Assembly (NCBI GenBank): GCA_028023455.1
Contig: JAQFVV010013088.1
Coordinates: 62,001 to 126,000 of the forward strand
Source: Epiperipatus broadwayi
Lineage: Eukaryota; Onychophora; Udeonychophora; Euonychophora; Peripatidae
DNA length: 64,000 nucleotides
Direction of reading: 5' to 3'
Under the pieces are notes generated by a model that ran no database searches, was not told where the DNA came from, and saw nothing but the letters and a program-made list of their open reading frames with translations. Shown here in pieces: positions 1 through 12,660 of the stretch. The stretch's first letter is position 1. Every line of letters starts with the position of its first letter. The translations under genes and the position numbers were made by a program.

Positions 1-800
1 ATTTATCCATAACATTATTATTTCAAACTATTGTACATAAGACCGAAACTAGCTCTTGAATATGTCAGACAATGGCTGAAACTTAATTTAAGGGAGGAAG
101 AGTTGGCAACAAAAGAACCAATGTGCTATAGCGCTGGTAAACAGTTATAATAAAGGTTGCTCTGTGGATGGATTAATATTTAGGGTTTCGTGATCAACAC
201 CGGAGCCCTATGACCGATCGCCATGCTGCTAAAGAGGGTTGGGGTAGCTAACACTATTGCCTGGAATTTGACGTCAGGTCTTATTCGTGTGCGACCCAAG
301 GAGTGTAAGAGGGATGGCCGTTCCGAGTCCCATCTTAAAGAAAATGCAACATAACGAGAAAGTTTAAATGTATAATAAAATTATCACATCCGCCAAGCAA
401 AAGAGTTGAAATAATTTAATATTTAGCCACGAGAACGATAGCTAATCAGTGTAATCATTAGCGCCAACTCTAATATAGCATTTTTAATAATCATATGCTA
501 TACGTGGGCGTACCTTTAAATATTCTTTGCTTTCTAGTTTCAATCTCAAATAACACATTTGATTACGCGATTAATAAAAAAAAAAGGGGGGAAAAGTATA
601 TTTGGAGGGCTTTTACAAAATGAAATAAATAACAAATATACTTATTCAAGGCTTGGATATTGCTTAGTGAAAATTAAATTGAAATTTACTTTGGGTTACA
701 ACAAGATTCCCATTTTAAAATTGCCAACAAATCATTAAATAATCAAGGTCAAAATAATAATCAGCACATAGCCAATTCTTGGCAGTTATTTAAGAGGGTT
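1..800. other. Unassigned sequence, locally GC-richer
   Basis: Positions about 170-340 are richer in GC than their surroundings and carry many short words such as CGATCG and CCGTTCCGAGTCCC, but no long frame and no recognised family. It may be the end of an unrecognised repeat. The rest is AT-rich and featureless. Confidence 0.4.
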
Positions 801-899
801 TCGAAACAGCGTGCATTAAGCTACGATAAATAATTATCAAATGAAGAGGGGTCATTCTCTCTTCTCTTTATTATTAATATTGAATGCTCGCTGTTTCGA
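801..899. mobile_element. Small MITE-like inverted repeat
   Basis: The ends TCGAAACAGCGTGCATT (801-817) and its complement at 883-899 match at 16 of 17 positions around a 65-bp AT-rich centre. The size and terminal inverted repeats fit a miniature inverted-repeat element. No clear target duplication is seen. Confidence 0.55.
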
Positions 900-1843
900 G
901 GCATTAGCATATAATTTATATTTTAAAATAAAAAAAGAAATAAAGAAACCATAGTCACAACTGCAGTGAGAAAATTGAAAATAAAATTATTAAAATCATT
1001 TAGTTAGGAAACATTAGAAAGTAGGTCAGAATTATATATAAAAAATAATTAAATTTAAGAATAAAATTTTACATTTAGCAATTTACTTGAATTCAAGATT
1101 TTAGAATTAAAATAAATTTTATAAGTCTAGACTTAAAGAAAAATTAATATATTGAACTGCAGTTAGAAATGGTGATGTTACCGGTCATCTTGTAGTACTT
1201 GAGCTGGAGTTACGGGAGTCTTTGTGGTGGCTTGCGGCATCATCTTCTTCCCACGGTTAGAGCGGAGATGTTATGGCGGCATACTGGTGATGGTGGTTTT
1301 TGGATGGAAGTAAAGGCCCGTCGCCTTCACTCTGGAGCTTAGCCAAGGCTGCCTGTTTTAGCCCGACATTTTCTCTCGAACAGATATAAAAATTATTGAC
1401 TTAACTGGATGTCAAAATGTTCACGGTTGCTTTTGGTTCAGGATACACGCTGGATTCAAAAGCTTAAAGATGATCAAAGAAGGCAAAAATTCACAGATGT
1501 AGCATTCAAGCTGTAAAGATTTCAAAAATTCAAAGCTGTCAAGGTTTCAAAGAAGTAAAGATCTAAGATGGCTCCTCCACTTTTCATGGCCTTTTTTAAA
1601 ATGATCCCTTATCAGCCCACACACCTTGGAATTTCATCTCCATCAAGATTACAAAATTTTTAATTTGCTTATGTAATTAGTGGTTGATTTCAAACATGCT
1701 GACATTCCTTTTAGGTGTTATAACTTTTCTCTGATTATCAAATTTTTAATTAAATCGAATTTTAATCAGTTTAATCCGATATTAGATTTTATTTTTAATT
1801 AGTCAGGAATTTTGTTCTGATTTTATAATTTATGTGTAAAATC
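900..1843. other. AT-rich sequence with a GC-richer island at about 1155-1380
   Basis: No gene could be supported. The island at 1155-1380 differs in composition from its flanks and has short open frames on both strands, but none shows a domain I recognise; it could be an old repeat or an orphan exon. The remainder is AT-rich. Confidence 0.35.
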
Positions 1844-1982
1844 TTTGCTGTAAACATATTTTTAATTAGCGAGGTCTCCAAAATAATTTAGAATCAATTA
1901 GCTAGATTATTTTAAAATTGGCTTTTCTTTTTAGAAACCTAAGGCAGGTGTGGCATATACTGATACAATTGTTTACAGCAAA
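1844..1982. mobile_element. MITE-like inverted repeat
   Basis: TTTGCTGTAAACA at 1844-1856 is matched exactly by its complement at 1970-1982 across a 139-bp element. A miniature DNA transposon is the simplest reading. Confidence 0.5.
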
Positions 1983-2202
1983 AACTTTACTAAACTTTTA
2001 ATTCTACGAAAATACTTTTATTTTTAGAAAAAAAATCTTTTTTCTTTTTAAAAAGAAACTTGTCAGCGCATTTGCAATCAATCACCCTTTCAATGTGTTT
2101 TTACATTAAATTGGTTTATAATAAAAATGAAACTTAAAATTTAATAAATATTTTAATCACGCCACTATGCTATATATATTCAATATAGGTGGATTATATT
2201 CC

Positions 2203-2342
2203 CACATACGAATTTAAGTAATAAATTAATAAATTGACGCTACATTATTACTGTACTAAAAATAGTTTAAAAATATTACGCGATAAAATTATACGCTATA
2301 ACTCTGGCAATACTATTCAATTATAGCGTTCTTTCGTATGTG
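2203..2342. mobile_element. MITE-like inverted repeat
   Basis: CACATACGAA at 2203-2212 and its exact complement at 2333-2342 bound a 140-bp segment. Partial inner complementarity (ACGCTA and TAGCGT) extends the palindrome. Confidence 0.4.
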
Positions 2343-3300
2343 CGTATATAATGCTGTTTATATAGCCGTGATTGCAATTTTTAGCTTACAAATCTTAATT
2401 TAGACTTATTAAACAGGTTTGAACTTAGCACAGACGAGTGGGTTATTAGGATGGTTGGTGAAACGGTGAGGGATTTGAAGACAACCGTTTCAGTAGTAAC
2501 TGATAGTTCCCTCACCATGTCAAAAGGCAAAAAGTTATCTCTGTTTACATGGATATAATCTTATTTCTATTCTTCATATAACAGTCCATTAAAATATTTA
2601 ATTCAATATATATAATTATAACTTGATATATAAAAATTATAAATGATTGTTACCCAGATTTTTTTTTGCATTTTTTTAACTGACTGGATTACCATATTGT
2701 CAAAAATTTTGACATTTACCTTCAACGAGTATAGATTTTGCAAACCTAAATAATATAGCTAGATATAATCTGTATAGAATTTCCCTTTTTTCTTTTTAAT
2801 CATCTTTTATTATTCTTATCTTCTTTATCATTTTTTCTATTTTGTTTGCTTATTTTTTTCTTAATGAGTTATGACATATCAATTTGAATCACATACTACT
2901 TGTACAAACTATATGGAAATTTTATCATCAAACAATGATTTCTAGGCATTTAACATGACTTGACAACATGCAATTATATTAAAAATAGCAGCAGCAACAA
3001 CAATAATAATATTAAAATAATAATAAGATGAATAATGATAATAATAAGAATTAAAAGAATAATAATAAATAATTTTAATAAGATAAAGATGATAATGATG
3101 AAAAGAAAAGGAAAAATAAAAGAAAAAGCATAATAAGATTAATAACAATATAAAGGTGATAAAAAATGAAGTAAAAAAATAAAATAATAAGACAAATAAT
3201 AATAATAAGATAAATTTGATAAGGTCAAAAAGAAGTGGAAGAGAATAGTGACAGGGATAATAATAACAACAATAATATCAGCAACAATAATAACAGTAAC
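2343..3300. other. AT-rich sequence grading into AAT/AAG triplet-rich DNA
   Basis: Apart from the hairpins at 2460-2516 nothing is seen before 2940. From about 2980 the sequence is dominated by AATAAT and GATAAT triplets. The 68-residue open frame on the minus strand here is compositional noise. Confidence 0.5.
2460..2516. other. Pair of overlapping, mutually exclusive hairpins
   Basis: GAAACGGT (2460-2467) pairs with ACCGTTTC (2484-2491). GGTGAGGGA (2465-2473) pairs with TCCCTCACC (2508-2516). The two stems share bases 2465-2467, so only one can form at a time. No function is assigned. Confidence 0.35.
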
Positions 3301-4334
<1,034 letters not shown>

Positions 4335-4357
4335 TAATAATAATAATAATTTATTAC

Positions 4358-4555
4358 CTTCACATATAGCATTTCCAGATTTTTTCCATTTGCCAGATAT
4401 ATCACAACTCCAACTTCTGTGTTCTGGATGCCACATTCTATAGCCATGAAAACAATGAATGTCACATGACATACCAGGAAGATATAATCCAACACCAGGT
4501 GGATTGCAAATGAAGTAGCCATTACGAGGGTTATTAGGTGGTGAACACTGGAGAG
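4358..4555 (-). CDS. Sushi/CCP module exon (downstream exon of the same gene, probably)
   Basis: This 198-bp internal exon is read on the minus strand between a TATAG acceptor and a GTAATA donor, again phase 1 on both sides. The peptide starts LQCSPPNNPRNGYFIC, continues with PGMSCDIHCFHGYRMW, then SWSCDISGKW, and ends NAICEG. It has the same six-cysteine layout as the exon at 43.7 kb: Cys after the first residues, Cys before a Pro/Gly stretch, a Cys-x3-Cys pair followed by Gly-Tyr, then Cys before Gly-x-Trp, and a final Cys. Equal strand, phase, length and cysteine pattern make it very likely that both exons belong to one multi-sushi gene. An open frame continues past the donor into the intron but ends in unrelated repeat sequence, so that extension is not coding. 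Confidence 0.9.
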
Positions 4556-4599
4556 CTATATAAAAAAAATGAACATTTTAAATATTTTTTTATTAAATA

Positions 4600-5214
4600 A
4601 AGAAAATAATATTAAAATAACAAAATGGAGAAAACAGGTTAAAACAATGTAACCAGAAAAATACTAAAGATATTCAAGATTTAATGTTAAACGATGGAAA
4701 GAGTATGACATATAAATATACCAAAAAAGACATCATTACATGCATTGAGTTCAGAATGCTAAATAATAGATATTCAAAATATTTTATAATAAATACTTTT
4801 ATTTATTTACTTTGGACTAAAAATACATAAAATAATTGTTTCTGCACCTACAATTAAGTTTGTATGAGGGGACCAGGAATTAATTCAGTCAATCCTTTTT
4901 ATATCTATTGTTTTTCACTTTTTAGCATTAGAATTGAAAGTAAAATCGTAAGTATTAAATAAAACTTGTTTATTAATAGGTTTATAATCAAGATTTTTAT
5001 TTCAGTTTTAAAGGATGGTTAAGATACTTTTTAAAGTTTATATATATATAAATCACCATTATGTGTGCAAAGGTGATGTCAACATATTTGAAATTTGATA
5101 GCAAAATATTTGAAATTTCATTAAACCACATTATTGGGTTTCAGAAACTAGGGAACCTCCCTAAACTATGTTAGAGTTATATTGCATTATCAGTGATTTA
5201 CAACAAATACACAA
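4600..5214. other. AT-rich intronic sequence
   Basis: No gene, RNA or recognised repeat was seen. Confidence 0.4.
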
Positions 5215-5710
5215 AATTTGAATATATGCAGGTTTAAACCCTATAAATAGTGTGTAAAAGGTCTGCCCATCTCTCACCTATGTATATATAAATGGATTAT
5301 TTTCCGTACATGAGGAGTCAGAATGACTAAGATGTCAACATGGGTAGGATGACAACCTTGGCACTAACATGGGCTTTGAGCATTTTATCATATTTTCAAT
5401 GAAATGGAAGGCTGAAGAGTTGTGAGTTGGAGTAGTTTGAATCCTCTCTGGTAAAGTATGAAGATTGGCTATCTTAATATGAAGCTGAGCACTGATTGTA
5501 TATATGTGTGGAGATAGTAATCTAGACCAACTGATGATTGCTGGTTTAGCATGAAATACATATATTGGTGATCTTTTCAACATGTGTGCGATCAGGTGGA
5601 TCAGCAATGAGATGGCATTGAGAGTAGTGAGTCGTGTGAAAGTCTGAGTTCGAATCCCACATATATTACATATATAAATGCAGGTTTAAGCCTGTATAAT
5701 GTATTTGTCT
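5215..5710 (+). mobile_element. Family A ribozyme-bearing unit (retrozyme-like)
   Basis: This is one full unit bounded by a short direct repeat, ATGCAGGTTTAA near 5227 and again near 5680, a spacing of about 457 bp that suggests derivation from a tandem. It holds a hammerhead core at 5517-5573 and ends with a tRNA B-box-like GAGTTCGAATCCC near 5646. An antisense open frame of 90 residues is not a gene. Confidence 0.7.
5517..5573 (+). ncRNA. Hammerhead ribozyme motif, type I, family A copy 1
   Basis: CTGATGA at 5531-5537 is followed by stem-loop II TTGCTGGTTTAGCAT and GAAA (5553-5556). The following bases form a 3-bp stem III (ATA with TAT), and the predicted cleavage is after A5564. Stem I pairs ACCAA (5526-5530) with TTGGT (5565-5569), and outer bases pair partly beyond a bulge. 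All core residues are present. Activity has not been tested. Confidence 0.75.
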
Positions 5711-6151
5711 CAGTTTTATAAATATTTTGAAACTATTTTTGAAGTTATGTTGATTTTTGAAATTTTTAAAGTTTGTTAAACCATATCACTATAAGGTTTT
5801 TAAAAGCGTATTGGTTTAATTTAGGAAGTCACATTCAAATTTTATCTAGTAAAAATTAATTATTTTTTTTAGCAAAAATCATTATTTTTTCCATAGCATA
5901 GGGAAAAAATACGGTTGTGGACTCAAGAAAATATAGAAAAGACAATAAAAACATATCAGAAAAAAAAGTCAATTAATATTGCAGACACTTTAAAAATCCA
6001 AAGCGAATGCTCAAAAGACATCTCCATAGACAAAGTGAAAATGTAAAGTCTTTTTTCGAAAAGGTGGATTTTGCAAACAGATAAGTACTATTTAGGAGAT
6101 AGGTTTTCTAAACGGTATCAATTGCAAGGTTCTAAAAATGGTTTAAAGCAT
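5711..6151. other. AT-rich intronic sequence
   Basis: Nothing recognisable was found. Confidence 0.4.
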
Positions 6152-6249
6152 GTTTTTTTTTCATATGTCAAATGCGTTGACTGGGAAGCGAACCCGGCAC
6201 AGCTGCTTGGAAGACAGCTATGCTAACCGCTAGGCCACTAATGCTTGAC
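6152..6249 (-). mobile_element. SINE-1 copy with tRNA-Gly-like head
   Basis: Read on the minus strand, a tRNA-Gly(TCC)-like sequence (anticodon arm GCTGTCTTCCAAGCAG, B box GGGTTCGCTTCCC) is followed by TTTGACATATG and an A-tail. Acceptor pairs 3:70 and 6:67 are mismatched, so a working tRNA is unlikely. The start GTCAAGCATT and the tail are shared with the SINE copies at 29.8 and 37.0 kb. Weak target duplications around TAAAGC flank it. Confidence 0.65.
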
Positions 6250-8929
6250 TAAAGCGTTTTTAAAGAAAAAAATGCTAGATATGCAGATAGGAAATGTATT
6301 AGAATCTATATACAAACACAAATATTAACTACCACTAAAGACATCACTTAATAAATAAATTTAAAAATTTCATAAATAGTACGATTTGGGCAATTCTCTC
6401 ATATATATATATATATATAGTTTTCGGGTAAAACAAAACCGATAATAATCAATAATTATAAAATATTTTTGAAAGAATTTTTAAAAAAGAGCTATATAGA
6501 TTTTATACAAGAAGCTATTAAATTAAATGGAAACAGAATCTTTGATAACTAAGAATGACTTCACAGGTACTTAGAAGGAAAATATTTGCAATTTAAGGTT
6601 CACAATAAACAACAAAAGTGAAACATCAAGATAAATGGTCCATGTTTTGAATATTGATAAAAAGTTTAATCATATCTTGACTGATTTTTCTAAATACTTA
6701 ACCCCAATAGAAAAAGATTTAGTTTTGGTCTTTTAAAATAAATTTGAATCTTTATACAAGCAAAAAGAGAAAGCAATTTTTTTCTAAATTTAATAATACT
6801 TTTATTTTACATTGACAAAAAGTTTATAAATTATATCCCTTTACACATTATTTGTTGGCAAGTTCTACAAGTATTTCTTTTTAAATTTTTTCTAATGGCA
6901 CCTGGTCTCTTTCAAAGAATTCATATTCGCTTAGAAAGTAACAAACAGATGTAGTAATATTTTATATATTGGTTACCTTGAGCTTAATTTGTACACATCG
7001 CACCAGTTCAGCTAAAGAAATTTTATGAGATAGATATGTGCACATATACATTTAATATACTAAAAATATATACATGTTTTGAAGTAAAAGGTATTCATGT
7101 TTTAAAGTTATATAAAGCAGCATTTATATTAATTATAGAAACAGTAAGTAATGAATGTATATAATTAAGAACAAAATGAATGCTTAATTAAAAGGTATGT
7201 AAACAAAGTGTTAGATTAAAACATATCAAAATTAATTAATTATTCCTCAGACAGATAGGCTAAAACAAATGAACAAAATGAATTAGCCATTCCTCAGAAA
7301 GAAGACTTAAAATACATTTTTGGAAAGATCAAGATAACTCCAGAGAAGTATTAAAAACAATAAGCAGTGAGCTTATAAGAGGCCATCACATTAATTTAAA
7401 ATCAGCACTTTTAGACAAAAGACAGGCCTCTATTCCCAGTCACATTCCAGCTGTACATTATTAATATCTCTTGACATGTTTTTTTCAAAAAAATAATATA
7501 TTTTTGAATAAAATCTAAATCTAATCACATTATATTTCTAAAAAAATAATTATTACACAAATATTTTGTGACAAATAGTCATAAATATTTAAATAAACTA
7601 CCAACAATATATATTTTCACTTTCAAAATATAACAACAGAATAAATACACTACAAAGCTCAACATATGCCTCCACATAGAGAAACTATCAATCAGCAGTA
7701 TTGTAGGCTGGCTGTTAGCTTATTTATAAAAAATCTGTACAGTGCTGACATCTTGAGAATTTTTTTAAAATTAATAAATCAATATTATTTCAGTTGCAGA
7801 TTTTAGTGTCAAATAAGTGCAAAATCAGCAAAATTAACCTGTTCAGGATCTAACTTTCCCTTTTTATTTGAAAGACCCTAGAGTGAACCTAAAGCATATT
7901 TGCAACATTTCATTTTTACAATTAAATCTTTTTTCTATAATGAATATACTGATAATCTATACTTTATTATAAATGTAAATTTTCAGATAACAGGCATTCC
8001 AAAAATTAATATTTAAACTTTGGGAAGGAACAGAAATAAATTACTAAATGGAGTTCTTAACTATAGCTTTGCATTATTGGAATAATGTCATTCATAAAGA
8101 TTGTAGAACAATTAAATTTATTATTATTCAAATTATAAAATAAATTTCTTTACTGGTGTTTATAAAACCCATTTTTGATAACTATTAAGACTTCTGTTTT
8201 TCTGTAACTAAGTTTTTAATGACTTTTCTTCTGAAAAATAAATATTTTCAAATATAATCCAATTGTAATCATATAGTTTCTGATTTAAAATAAATATTTT
8301 ATAAATATATTGCATAAATAAAGATATACTTAAAAAAATTGCTTAAAATTACAAACTTTTTTTAAAAAAAAAACATATTCAAAATTTTTTTGAAGACAAC
8401 CAATCTACCTGTTAAAAATTGTCACTTGTATTAAAATCAAAATGGTGTATCTGTTATCTTGTTTTATATGCAAATTTTTATTCTAATTTTCTAGAGATCT
8501 CTATGGTGCTGACATCTTCAGATTTTTTTGTTTTAAATAATAATTTTAATAAAGATTTCTGTGCAAAAAACTATGTATAGTAATCTAAAATTGTATACAA
8601 CCACAAAATTGTGAAGGAAAGTTGAAAGTGACTGCAGCACCACTCTGTAAAGTCCAAAACAACTTAAAAATGATTTTGTAACTACTAAATACAAACACAT
8701 TAAACCTGAAGCATAGCTATGCCATGACAAATACCAGGGTCTCACAATTGAGATCATTTGAAATTTTAATAGAATTTCATATATTACTTATCTTTGGTGA
8801 ATGTTTATTGCAACATAATATTTAAGCTGAGAATAAAATGATTATTTTTATCTAGCAGGATTGAATGTGATGGCATGAGTTGCACTTGCACAAACAACAT
8901 TTGGGTTGCCTTAAAAATTTTTCATATTC
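6250..8929. other. AT-rich intronic sequence, no gene
   Basis: It contains a short TA microsatellite (about 6400-6419). A segment at 7738-7860 (words GCTGACATCTT, then TAATAAATCAATAT) recurs at about 40705-40810 and in part near 8509, so it is an unnamed dispersed repeat. The short open frames are chance. Confidence 0.5.
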
Positions 8930-9325
8930 TGCACTAAATTGTTAAAGACTATTCGAACATCTAAGGTTTAACATGATTAGATGACATAATCTGTCATCTA
9001 GCTAACAAAGTCATTCAGATAAGATTCAAATCCCAGTGAAGACTTTTTATTATTTTTTAGCCTGACAGATTATTTATTTACAACAATGACAATGGCTGTT
9101 TTAAATTTTTGCTGAATAGTATTTTATTATTAGATATTACAGACTGTTTATATATATTTTGCATATATAAAAATTTCTTATAATGAAAAGTAGTGAATCC
9201 AACTACCCTCACCTCTAATATGGGTTCAAATCAAGGTCATCTAAAAAATTTGAAATTTTAATCAGGTTTAGGATTTTTTTCAGGCACCCAGCCTATAGCC
9301 AATCCATACAACTATCTAATACTGG
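8930..9325 (+). repeat. SINE-2-like fragments
   Basis: Two tRNA B-box-like sequences occur, AGATTCAAATCCC near 9022 and GGGTTCAAATCAAGG near 9222. The second is followed by GGTTTAGGA and CAGGCACCCAGCC, a 3' part also found after the tRNA-like head at 26401. These look like decayed tRNA-derived SINEs. Boundaries are approximate. Confidence 0.45.
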
Positions 9326-10189
9326 TCAGTAATTGAGTATCTATCTACTTTTATTTAGCAATAAACCAAGGATAGAAAATCATCTAACCTTCACCATCTG
9401 TTAATTGGAAAGATCTGGCTGGACAATGCCTTCTCCTTAATTATTCCATGAGGGATTCTTGGATTTAGGTGACTTTGTAAGAAATAGTAGATTGATAATA
9501 TATTGTATCAGAGAGATTATGCTTAATGCCAACATAACACTGAATGCTTCTTTTAGCATATTGTAGTATTACAACCAAGAGGAATTTTTCTTTCTCTACT
9601 GTAACACCATTTATTGTAAGATTGATAATACTATTTAATAATTGTGTTGGTGCAAATATTGAATAATATTTTATCGACAGATGCAAATAGTTATTGTGGT
9701 CAGGGAATGGGATTAAACTCCACTACCATTTGGAAAATGATTTCTGAATCTTGCAATAAATGCCACTAGAATGAAAAATGAATTTTTTAATTATGTTAAA
9801 TGTAGAACTATGAACAAATGATGGTTGTGAAAGATCTGATAAGAATGTGGAATTTACCAAAGACTAACTAGATCACCTTACCACATTCATGAAATGGTAG
9901 AGCAGCTTAAAGAATGCTCCAGCACATTCTAGTATTCAAAATTGAGAAGATAATGCTAGTGACCTATATTAAATTCTAACTTCTGTCAATGAAAAGTTTT
10001 TTGGGTTGTAACATTTTTTAAAATGAGATACTTCAATTATTCTATATAAAAGGTAAAAGAAAAGATAAAAACAGTCTATAACCAGATCAATAGAGCATGC
10101 AAGCATCTCCAGGAAAAGAGGCAGTAAAGCAGAAGACTCATCAAACACAAGTATTGAACTTTCATGGTTTTTCCTAATGTTTTACTGCC
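9326..10189. other. AT-rich intronic sequence
   Basis: Nothing recognisable was found apart from short chance frames. Confidence 0.4.
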
Positions 10190-11090
10190 TATCTAAAGTA
10201 GCTTAGACATCCATTTACTGACCGCTAATTAGATGGTTACCAAGAGTGGTTAGATTTTTAAAAAAATCACTAATTTATATGGAATATTAAAAATTTTTCC
10301 AGTTCTCTCAGGATTCAGCAGAAAATTCTTTTTTTCCTTTTCCCAAAATCTAATGTAAGTTTTAATAATTAATAGAAGTGATATTGTAATGTGTATTAAA
10401 TCCTTAGCCTAATGCTGCCCTATCCAATATTCCTGGTTAGTTTATAGCTTTTGGCTTTTTTCAGTAAGGATCTTTTGAATCTAATTCCCCTGTCAGACAT
10501 CCTTTACTTCATTATTTCACTATCAATTCACAAGCAAACATTGAAAAACATTTGTTTTCAATATAAGCCAATTTGCTTGTATAGACATAATATATGGAAG
10601 CTGTTCAATATGTATATATTATGGTATCCTTAGTTTTTTAATAATTATAGATATCTTTATCCTTTGGCCCAAATTGGTATAAAACTCAACAAGAAATTTC
10701 ACTACTCTGGCTCACATCATATTATTCTGCATCTAATTCTTTTTCATACCATCTAGTGTAAAATTTACTAATCAATAGATGCTAGTGTCTATTAAATCCA
10801 TATACAGGGTTGTCATATCCAACAACCCCAGATTAGTTTCTGGTGTACAACTTTCATTTGGATCTGGAATCAAACCATCTGGATCTTTTGGATCCAATGA
10901 ACCTTTCATTTAGCATTCATATTTTACTTCTTTATTTTATTGTCAAGTGTCTTTGCCCAAACGGAAAAACATGTCAATATTTTCAATCCAAGCAAATTTG
11001 ATTTGAAGGTGCATACATACAAAAATTCAGGTACACTGCTATCAGATCCAAAATCTCCTCACTGATAAAAGTCATACACTAGATCTGATC
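10190..11090. mobile_element. Decayed family C array
   Basis: Words of family C (AGTTTCTGG, GGATCTTTTGGATC, TTTTCAATCCAAG) recur in minus orientation, and a plus-strand remnant occupies 11035-11090. The hammerhead positions are mutated: CTGATAA instead of CTGATGA near 11060, and the core is lost near 10840. It lies directly upstream of the Penelope-like RT remnant, where a terminal repeat of such an element would sit. Confidence 0.5.
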
Positions 11091-11254
11091 AGCATGATGT
11101 AAGCAAGAGTCATGCAATGTCTTATTAGTCCCCCCTGCATTCAAATCTCATATTGTGGGCATGATATAAAGATGCTAAGATTTTGGAACTGTCGTATATT
11201 ATGAATTTTTTAAGATCTCAAACATATATCAACATTTTTAAAATTATATATATA

Positions 11255-12320
11255 TATTTCAGAAATGGAAAAGCCATTTGTGACAATAATAATATTTTGC
11301 ATAGGAGATATGTGGATGTGTTTGTATATGGACCAAAAAATTGACTGAAGATATATTCATTAATTTGAATAATAATTTGGGTTTAGTAGGGACTATTGAA
11401 TTTCAGGAATGTGTCGTTAAATTATTTATATGTAAACATATGTAAAGATCATTCAGAGTTTTGTATAAGATGGTTATTAAACCATTAAATGTAAGAGTTT
11501 TGTACATCCATCATCACAGATATCTTTAAATTATAAATTAGCTGGATTTAAATGTTTTTTGAATCGTAATGTATATTTGTGTAAATGTGAGGCAAATAGG
11601 AAAAGAAATATTGAAGAACATATTAATGATTTAATAAGTGTGGGCTACAATAAAAGATTATTGTATAGACAATTGAATTTATTTTATAATAAAGTCAGGT
11701 TTAAATGAAATATGGATGTAAAGAAAAAAAGAGATAAAGAATGGATTTCTTTGGTATATATGGAATCTCTAAATATAAAATTGAAGGAAATAATTGGTAA
11801 GGACTATAATGTTGGTCTTAGATCACCCTTATGTTTAAATAGGTTGATAAATAATTCCAAAGATAGTATGGATGATGATGATAAATATGGAGATGTATAT
11901 TCAATTATTTGCTGTGAATCAGATTGTAATGATATTTATTATGGGAAAATGATAGCTAACATATCAACAAGGTGGTGGCAACATATTTATTAATATAGGA
12001 AATCTATTAAAACAGGTAAAACTCACTATATGTATTGCCTGTTTTAATAACAGTTATAAGCAAGCATAAGAAATGGTGATCATGTGATGTACATTGCTTA
12101 TAGGAAATCTAAATGGAATCTCAGGTTAATTCAGTAATTTTTAATCATGAGAAAATTAATGGCACAAATGTTCTCAGATGATTAGTGCTATTTGCAATGA
12201 GCATAATAATAGAAAAAAAGTTAAAAGAGGATTGGTTTATTGCTAATGACATCATTAATCAACACAATATGAGGGTCCCATTGAGCATGCACTGGAATAT
12301 TAAACATTCAGTTTAAATTA
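11255..12320 (+). mobile_element. Penelope-like element remnant: RT end and GIY-YIG endonuclease
   Basis: Translations in shifting frames show a reverse-transcriptase YVDD-type motif (ILHRRYVDVFVYG near 11300-11340), then a conserved stretch NYKLAGFKCFLNR and NKRLLYRQLNLFYNK. An open frame at 11712-11993 follows with SPLCLNRLINNSKD and the endonuclease signature VYSIICCESDCNDIYYGK. The C-terminal part (FNHEKINGTNV, KEDWFIANDIINQHN, RVPLSMHW) runs to about 12310 in other frames. This order, RT then GIY-YIG, is diagnostic of Penelope-like retroelements. Stops and frameshifts show that it is dead. About 50 bp at 12041-12093 are nearly identical to part of the family C units. Confidence 0.8.
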
Positions 12321-12544
12321 GTCACCATGAATCTGGTATACATTATCAAAAGTGCTTGGTGAATTAGTATTTATTTTTTATTTAAATTTTTTTTACTCTG
12401 TGTAATATTTATATATATATTGGATATTTATATTTGGAACAGTTGATTTATTTATATATTTAACTAAATATTCTGGGCATTTAGTTGAATATTCCAGTTA
12501 TCCAGAAAAGAAAGCAAAAAACATTTGTTTAAATTATATATTGT

Positions 12545-12660
12545 AACATTTTACTTTGTTAGCTATTAATATTTACTAAGGCAATAAACTTTTAAGCATG
12601 TGCACTTGAAAATGCAAAGGTAGGGACCTCTACAGATTTTAACCACAAGCTTATGCAATG
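12545..12660. repeat. Family E fragment
   Basis: It contains GGTAGGGACCTCTAC and TTAACCACAAGCTTA, shared with the palindrome at 55424-55674 and its half copy at 57905-58146. Confidence 0.6.

Noticed and set aside
6173-6249. tRNA-Gly(TCC) gene on the minus strand
   Set aside because: Mismatches in the acceptor stem and the shared SINE tail argue for a tRNA-derived repeat.
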